Shown in pieces: positions 26,313-29,965 of a stretch of DNA of 29,965 bases. The notes under the pieces were generated by a model. It was given only the letters and a program-made list of their open reading frames with translations, did not search any database and was not told the DNA's origin. Source of the stretch: an uncultured Azospirillum sp. (GTDB lineage: Bacteria > Pseudomonadota > Alphaproteobacteria > Azospirillales > Azospirillaceae); contig NZ_CAMLJP010000083.1 of the NCBI RefSeq assembly GCF_946480385.1, positions 1 to 29,965 of the forward strand. The letters run 5' to 3'. The position numbers and the translations under genes are program-made. Within the stretch, counting starts at the first letter, position 1. Each line of letters starts with the position of its first letter.

Positions 26313-29300
26313 ATGGCGATCCACGTCGCGCTGAACCATAAGACGATCTATCGTTACGACCGGCCGGTGTCGCTCGGCCCACAGATCATCCGGTTGCGGC
26401 CGGCGCCCCATTGCCGGACACCGATCCTCAGCTATTCCCTGAAGGTCACGCCCAAACAGCATTTCCTGAACTGGCAGCAGGATCCGCAATCGAATTTCCA
26501 GGCCCGCTTCGTCTTCCCGGAAAAGACGCGCGAATTCATCGTCGAGGTCGATCTGGTCGCCGAGATCGCCGCGATCAACCCCTTCGACTTCTTTCTGGAG
26601 GAGAAGGCGAGCCACATCCCCTTCGTCTACGAAGACTGGCTGCAGCGAGAGCTGCGCCCGTATCTGGAGACGGAGGAGCCGGGGCCGGAATTGGCGGCCT
26701 ACCTCAAGAACATCCCCCGCGAAAAGACGCCGACCATCAACTTCCTCGTGGCGGTGAACCAGCAGCTGCAGCAGGACATCGGCTACGTCATCCGGATGGA
26801 GCCGGGCATCCAGACCTGCGAGGAGACGCTGACCAAGCGCACCGGCTCCTGCCGCGATTCGGCGTGGCTGCTGGTGCAGATCCTGCGTCACCTGGGGCTG
26901 GCCACCCGCTTCGTCTCCGGTTACCTGATCCAGCTGACCGCCGACCAGAAGGCGCTGGACGGCCCGTCAGGTCCGGAGAGCGACTTCACCGACCTGCATG
27001 CCTGGGTGGAGGTGTTCCTGCCCGGCGCCGGCTGGGTCGGGCTTGACCCCACCTCCGGCCTGCTGGCGGGCGAGGGTCACATCCCGCTGGCCTGTACGCC
27101 CGACGCGTCGTCCGCCGCCCCCATCTCCGGTCTCGTCGACGAGGCGGAGGTCGAATTCGGCCACGAGATGTCGGTCACCCGCATCTACGAGGCGCCGCGC
27201 GTCACCAAGCCCTACACCCCGCAGCAATGGGCTGCCATCGAAGCGCTGGGCCACCGGGTGGACGAGGACTTGAAGGCCGAGGACGTCCGCCTGACCATGG
27301 GCGGCGAGCCGACCTTCGTCTCCATCGACGACATGGACGGCGCCGAGTGGAACACCACCGCGCTGGGTCCGCAGAAGCGGAAGATGGCCGCCGACCTGAT
27401 CCACCGGCTGATGGCCCGTTTCGCTCCCGGCGGGCTGCTGCATTTCGGCCAGGGCAAATGGTATCCCGGCGAATCGCTGCCGCGCTGGGCGATGACGCTC
27501 TACTGGCGCCGCGACGGCGAGGCGCTGTGGGCCAACAGCGACCTGCTGGCGCGCGAGGACACCGATTACGGCCACACCGCCCAGGATGCCGGCGTGTTCC
27601 TGATGGCGCTGGCAAAAAGGCTGGGCCTCGACCCCAATCTGGTGCTCGGCGCCTATGAGGATCCCTGGCACTACCTGCGCAAGGAATCTCAGCTTCCGAT
27701 CAATGTCGATCCGCTGAACAGCAAGCTGGACGACAAGGAGGAGCGCGAGCGGCTGACCCGCGTCTTCACCCGCGGCCTGAACGAGCCGGTGGGCTTCGTC
27801 ATGCCGATCAACCGGCGCATGACCCAGCAGGGGCCGGTCTGGCTGTCCAGCACATGGCCGCTGCGTCAGGAGAAGCTGCTGCTGATCCCCGGCGACAGCC
27901 CGGTCGGCTACCGCCTGCCGCTGGGCTCGCTGCCCTGGGTGTCGAAGTCCGACTATCCCTATGCCTGGGAAACCGACCCGTTCGAGGATCGCGACCCGCT
28001 TCCGCCTCATCCGGTGCAGCGCCGGCAGGAAATCCGCGGCGCCGTCCAGGAGTCCGACCGCGGCGTCCACACCGACAAGCGGATCGCCCAGCGCCAGCGC
28101 ATCATGGCGGAGATCCGCGACGAACTGCCGGAGGAAGGCAAGTCGGCGTGGTGGGTGGTCCGTACTGCCCTGAGCTGCGAGGCGCGCAACGGACGCCTGC
28201 ACCTGTTCATGCCGCCGATGAGCACGCTGGAGGACTATCTGGCGATGTTGGTGGAGATCGAGGCGACGGCGGTCGAGCTGGAGATGCCGGTCGTCATCGA
28301 AGGCTATCAGCCGCCGAAGGACCCGCGCCTGAACTCCATGGCCGTCACCCCCGACCCCGGCGTGATCGAGGTGAACATCCACCCCGCCCACAGCTGGGAC
28401 GATCTGGTGCGCAACACCATCGCTCTGTACGAGGATGCGCGCCAAAGCCGCCTGGGGGCGGAAAAGTTCATGATCGACGGGCGCCATTGCGGCACCGGCG
28501 GCGGCAACCATGTGGTGATGGGCGGCGCCACCGCGGCCGACAGCCCCTTCCTGCGCCGGCCCGACCTGCTGCGCAGCCTCATCACTTACTGGCAGAACCA
28601 CCCTGCACTGTCCTACGTCTTCTCCGGCCTGTTCATCGGCCCGACCAGCCAGGCCCCGCGCGTGGACGAGGCGCGCGACGACCAGCTCTATGAGCTTGAG
28701 ATCGCCTTCAACCAGATCGATCAGGCGGCGGCGAGCGGCAACTGCCCGCCCTGGCTGGTCGACCGGGTGCTGCGCAACCTGCTGGTCGACGTGCAGGGCA
28801 ACACCCACCGGGCGGAGTTCTGCATCGACAAGCTCTATTCGCCGGACAGTTCCACCGGCCGCCTCGGCCTTGTCGAGTTCCGCGCTTTCGAGATGCCGCC
28901 GCATGCGGAGATGAGCCTGACCCAACAGCTTCTGATGCGGGCGCTGGTCGCGCGCTTCTGGAAGCACCCGTACAAGGGCAAGCTGGTGCGCTGGGGTACC
29001 GAGCTGCACGACCGCTTCATGCTGCCGCATTTCGTCCAGCAGGACATGGCCGACGTTCTGCAGGACCTGCGCGACCACGGTTATCCGCTGGAAGACAACT
29101 GGTTCGCGCCGCATTTCAACTTCCGCTTCCCGGTCTACGGCCATGTCAGCCAGCGCGGAATCACCATGGAACTGCGCATGGCGCTGGAGCCCTGGCACGT
29201 CCTGGGCGAGGAGCCGGGCGGCGGCGGCACCGTGCGCTACGTCGACAGCTCGGTGGAGCGGGTGCAGGTCCGCGTCACCGGCCTGATCGACGCCCGCCAC

Positions 29301-29666
29301 GTCATCACCTGCAACGGCCGGCGCGTGCCGCTGATCCCGACCGGGGTGGAGGGCGAGTTCGTCGGCGGCGTGCGCTATCGCGCGTGGCAGCCGCCGTCCT
29401 GCCTGCATCCGACGATTCCCGTCCACACCCCGCTGATCTTCGACATTCTGGACAGCTGGGCCGGCCGGTCGATCGGCGGCTGCACCTATCACGTCATGCA
29501 TCCGGGCGGCCGCAACTACGAGACCTTCCCGGTCAACGCCAACGAGGCGGAGGGCCGCCGTCTGGCCCGCTTCTTCCCCTTCGGCCATACCCCCGGCCCG
29601 ATGGACGCCCCGGCCGAGGAACGCAACCCGCAATTCCCGATGACTCTGGATCTGCGTCGGGGGTAA
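26313..29666 (+). CDS. Transglutaminase-like/DUF2126 protein
   Basis: A 1117-residue two-part protein. The N-terminal part has the bacterial transglutaminase N-domain (HVALNHKTIYRYDRPVSLGP) and a transglutaminase-like core with a complete Cys180 (TGSCRDSAW), His229 (DLHAWVEVF) and Asp245 (GLDPTSG) triad. From about 280 onward is the DUF2126 domain, with conserved blocks such as LTMGGEPTFVSI, FGQGKWYPGE and DGRHCGTGGGNHVVMGG. In many proteobacteria this gene neighbours a permuted ATP-grasp, an alpha-E protein and a second transglutaminase; the set is thought to ligate or modify peptides or proteins. Those partners are not next to it here. No signal peptide, so cytoplasmic. Confidence 0.93.
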   Translation: MAIHVALNHKTIYRYDRPVSLGPQIIRLRPAPHCRTPILSYSLKVTPKQHFLNWQQDPQSNFQARFVFPEKTREFIVEVDLVAEIAAINPFDFFLEEKASHIPFVYEDWLQRELRPYLETEEPGPELAAYLKNIPREKTPTINFLVAVNQQLQQDIGYVIRMEPGIQTCEETLTKRTGSCRDSAWLLVQILRHLGLATRFVSGYLIQLTADQKALDGPSGPESDFTDLHAWVEVFLPGAGWVGLDPTSGLLAGEGHIPLACTPDASSAAPISGLVDEAEVEFGHEMSVTRIYEAPRVTKPYTPQQWAAIEALGHRVDEDLKAEDVRLTMGGEPTFVSIDDMDGAEWNTTALGPQKRKMAADLIHRLMARFAPGGLLHFGQGKWYPGESLPRWAMTLYWRRDGEALWANSDLLAREDTDYGHTAQDAGVFLMALAKRLGLDPNLVLGAYEDPWHYLRKESQLPINVDPLNSKLDDKEERERLTRVFTRGLNEPVGFVMPINRRMTQQGPVWLSSTWPLRQEKLLLIPGDSPVGYRLPLGSLPWVSKSDYPYAWETDPFEDRDPLPPHPVQRRQEIRGAVQESDRGVHTDKRIAQRQRIMAEIRDELPEEGKSAWWVVRTALSCEARNGRLHLFMPPMSTLEDYLAMLVEIEATAVELEMPVVIEGYQPPKDPRLNSMAVTPDPGVIEVNIHPAHSWDDLVRNTIALYEDARQSRLGAEKFMIDGRHCGTGGGNHVVMGGATAADSPFLRRPDLLRSLITYWQNHPALSYVFSGLFIGPTSQAPRVDEARDDQLYELEIAFNQIDQAAASGNCPPWLVDRVLRNLLVDVQGNTHRAEFCIDKLYSPDSSTGRLGLVEFRAFEMPPHAEMSLTQQLLMRALVARFWKHPYKGKLVRWGTELHDRFMLPHFVQQDMADVLQDLRDHGYPLEDNWFAPHFNFRFPVYGHVSQRGITMELRMALEPWHVLGEEPGGGGTVRYVDSSVERVQVRVTGLIDARHVITCNGRRVPLIPTGVEGEFVGGVRYRAWQPPSCLHPTIPVHTPLIFDILDSWAGRSIGGCTYHVMHPGGRNYETFPVNANEAEGRRLARFFPFGHTPGPMDAPAEERNPQFPMTLDLRRG

Positions 29667-29700
29667 CAACGTCGGGGTAACTGGGGCTGGTCCACCGGCA

Positions 29701-29732
29701 CTGTCCCCTTCTCCTGCCAGAGAAGGGGACAG
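29701..29732. repeat. Perfect 13-bp inverted repeat after the DUF2126 gene
   Basis: CTGTCCCCTTCTC at 29701-29713 and GAGAAGGGGACAG at 29720-29732 are exact inverted copies around the loop CTGCCA. It starts 35 bases after the stop codon. No T-run follows, so it is either a T-poor terminator or a dispersed palindromic repeat. Confidence 0.75.
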
Positions 29733-29861
29733 GCTGATGACCGTCCCGTCATCCATTTTTCAGCGTCATAACGCGATAGCACTACCCGTATAACGATTAT
29801 CGGCATTACCCTCTTCGGTCGAAGGCCAAAGCGCCATACACCAGATGAGGGAATGACAGGG

Positions 29862-29965
29862 ATGAAGCTGCCCTTCTACGCGACGCTGGCGGCCAGCGCG
29901 CTGCTGCTCAGCTCCTGCGCCGAGCCGCCGCAGCCGCCGCGTCCGGTGCCGGTGAAGCCGCCGGT
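29862..29965 (+). CDS. Start of a small lipoprotein gene (partial)
   Basis: ATG 29862 opens a frame that runs off the window. The first 34 residues show a signal peptide MKLPFYATLAASALLLSSC with a lipobox Cys19. A Pro-rich mature start (AEPPQPPRPVPVKPP) follows, a linker typical of lipoproteins that cross peptidoglycan. AGGGA lies about 9 bases upstream. An ATG at 29853 in the same frame would add three residues. The family cannot be told from the visible part. Confidence 0.75.
   Translation, partial: MKLPFYATLAASALLLSSCAEPPQPPRPVPVKPP

Noticed and set aside
26967..29756. 929-codon minus-strand ORF opposite the DUF2126 gene
   Set aside because: Antisense shadow of a strongly supported gene with no recognisable motif.

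Overview
The window is a GC-rich chromosomal segment with dense coding and many 1-16 base gene overlaps. Gene content points to an alphaproteobacterium of the Rhodospirillales, most likely Azospirillum or a close relative. The supporting features are the serS-surE-pcm-LytM order, an ornithine decarboxylase plus homospermidine synthase pair, a DUF815 ATPase, and a transglutaminase/DUF2126 protein. The genus is inferred from remembered gene content and was not tested by a search. I see no tRNA, rRNA, CRISPR array, insertion sequence or phage gene.

Layout. 1-332: 3' end of a DUF815 AAA ATPase. 4284-289 (minus): serS-surE-pcm-LytM factor, a tightly overlapping operon. 4503-6370 (plus): an MFS exporter and an acireductone dioxygenase (mtnD). 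6402-9682: a polyamine block made of a long structured leader, a fold-III ornithine decarboxylase and homospermidine synthase. 9838-13046: lptD and an unknown membrane-anchored coiled-coil protein. 17407-13037 (minus): ydbH-ynbE-ydbL-like intermembrane lipid-transport genes, with a TPR/GT41 glycosyltransferase gene overlapping their end. 17556-18183: a periplasmic cyclophilin with a strong intrinsic terminator. 20850-18202 (minus): a large zinc-ribbon Ser/Thr kinase. 21135-22031: an aldose 1-epimerase. 22020-24142: a LysR regulator divergent from an NTF2-like/SDR gene pair, with repeated operator-like sequences between them. 26075-24191 (minus): an LprI-like secreted protein and an unknown protein. 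26313-29666: a 1117-residue transglutaminase/DUF2126 protein. 29862-end: start of a lipoprotein gene.

How the genes work together. The decarboxylase makes putrescine and homospermidine synthase converts it to homospermidine. Several genes serve the envelope: the LytM factor, LptD, YdbH/YnbE/YdbL and the cyclophilin. SurE, Pcm and SerS are housekeeping functions.

The most interesting signal is the leader at about 6434-6669, upstream of the ornithine decarboxylase. It sits where the alphaproteobacterial speF RNA motif is expected. It holds an 11-codon upstream ORF with a strong Shine-Dalgarno sequence that ends in two consecutive Arg codons (AGA CGG) and a stop. The uORF overlaps the 5' arms of long perfect stems that cannot all form together. 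This looks like a leader-peptide attenuator that would sense arginine, ornithine or polyamines. It resembles, but is not obviously related to, the enterobacterial SpeFL system.
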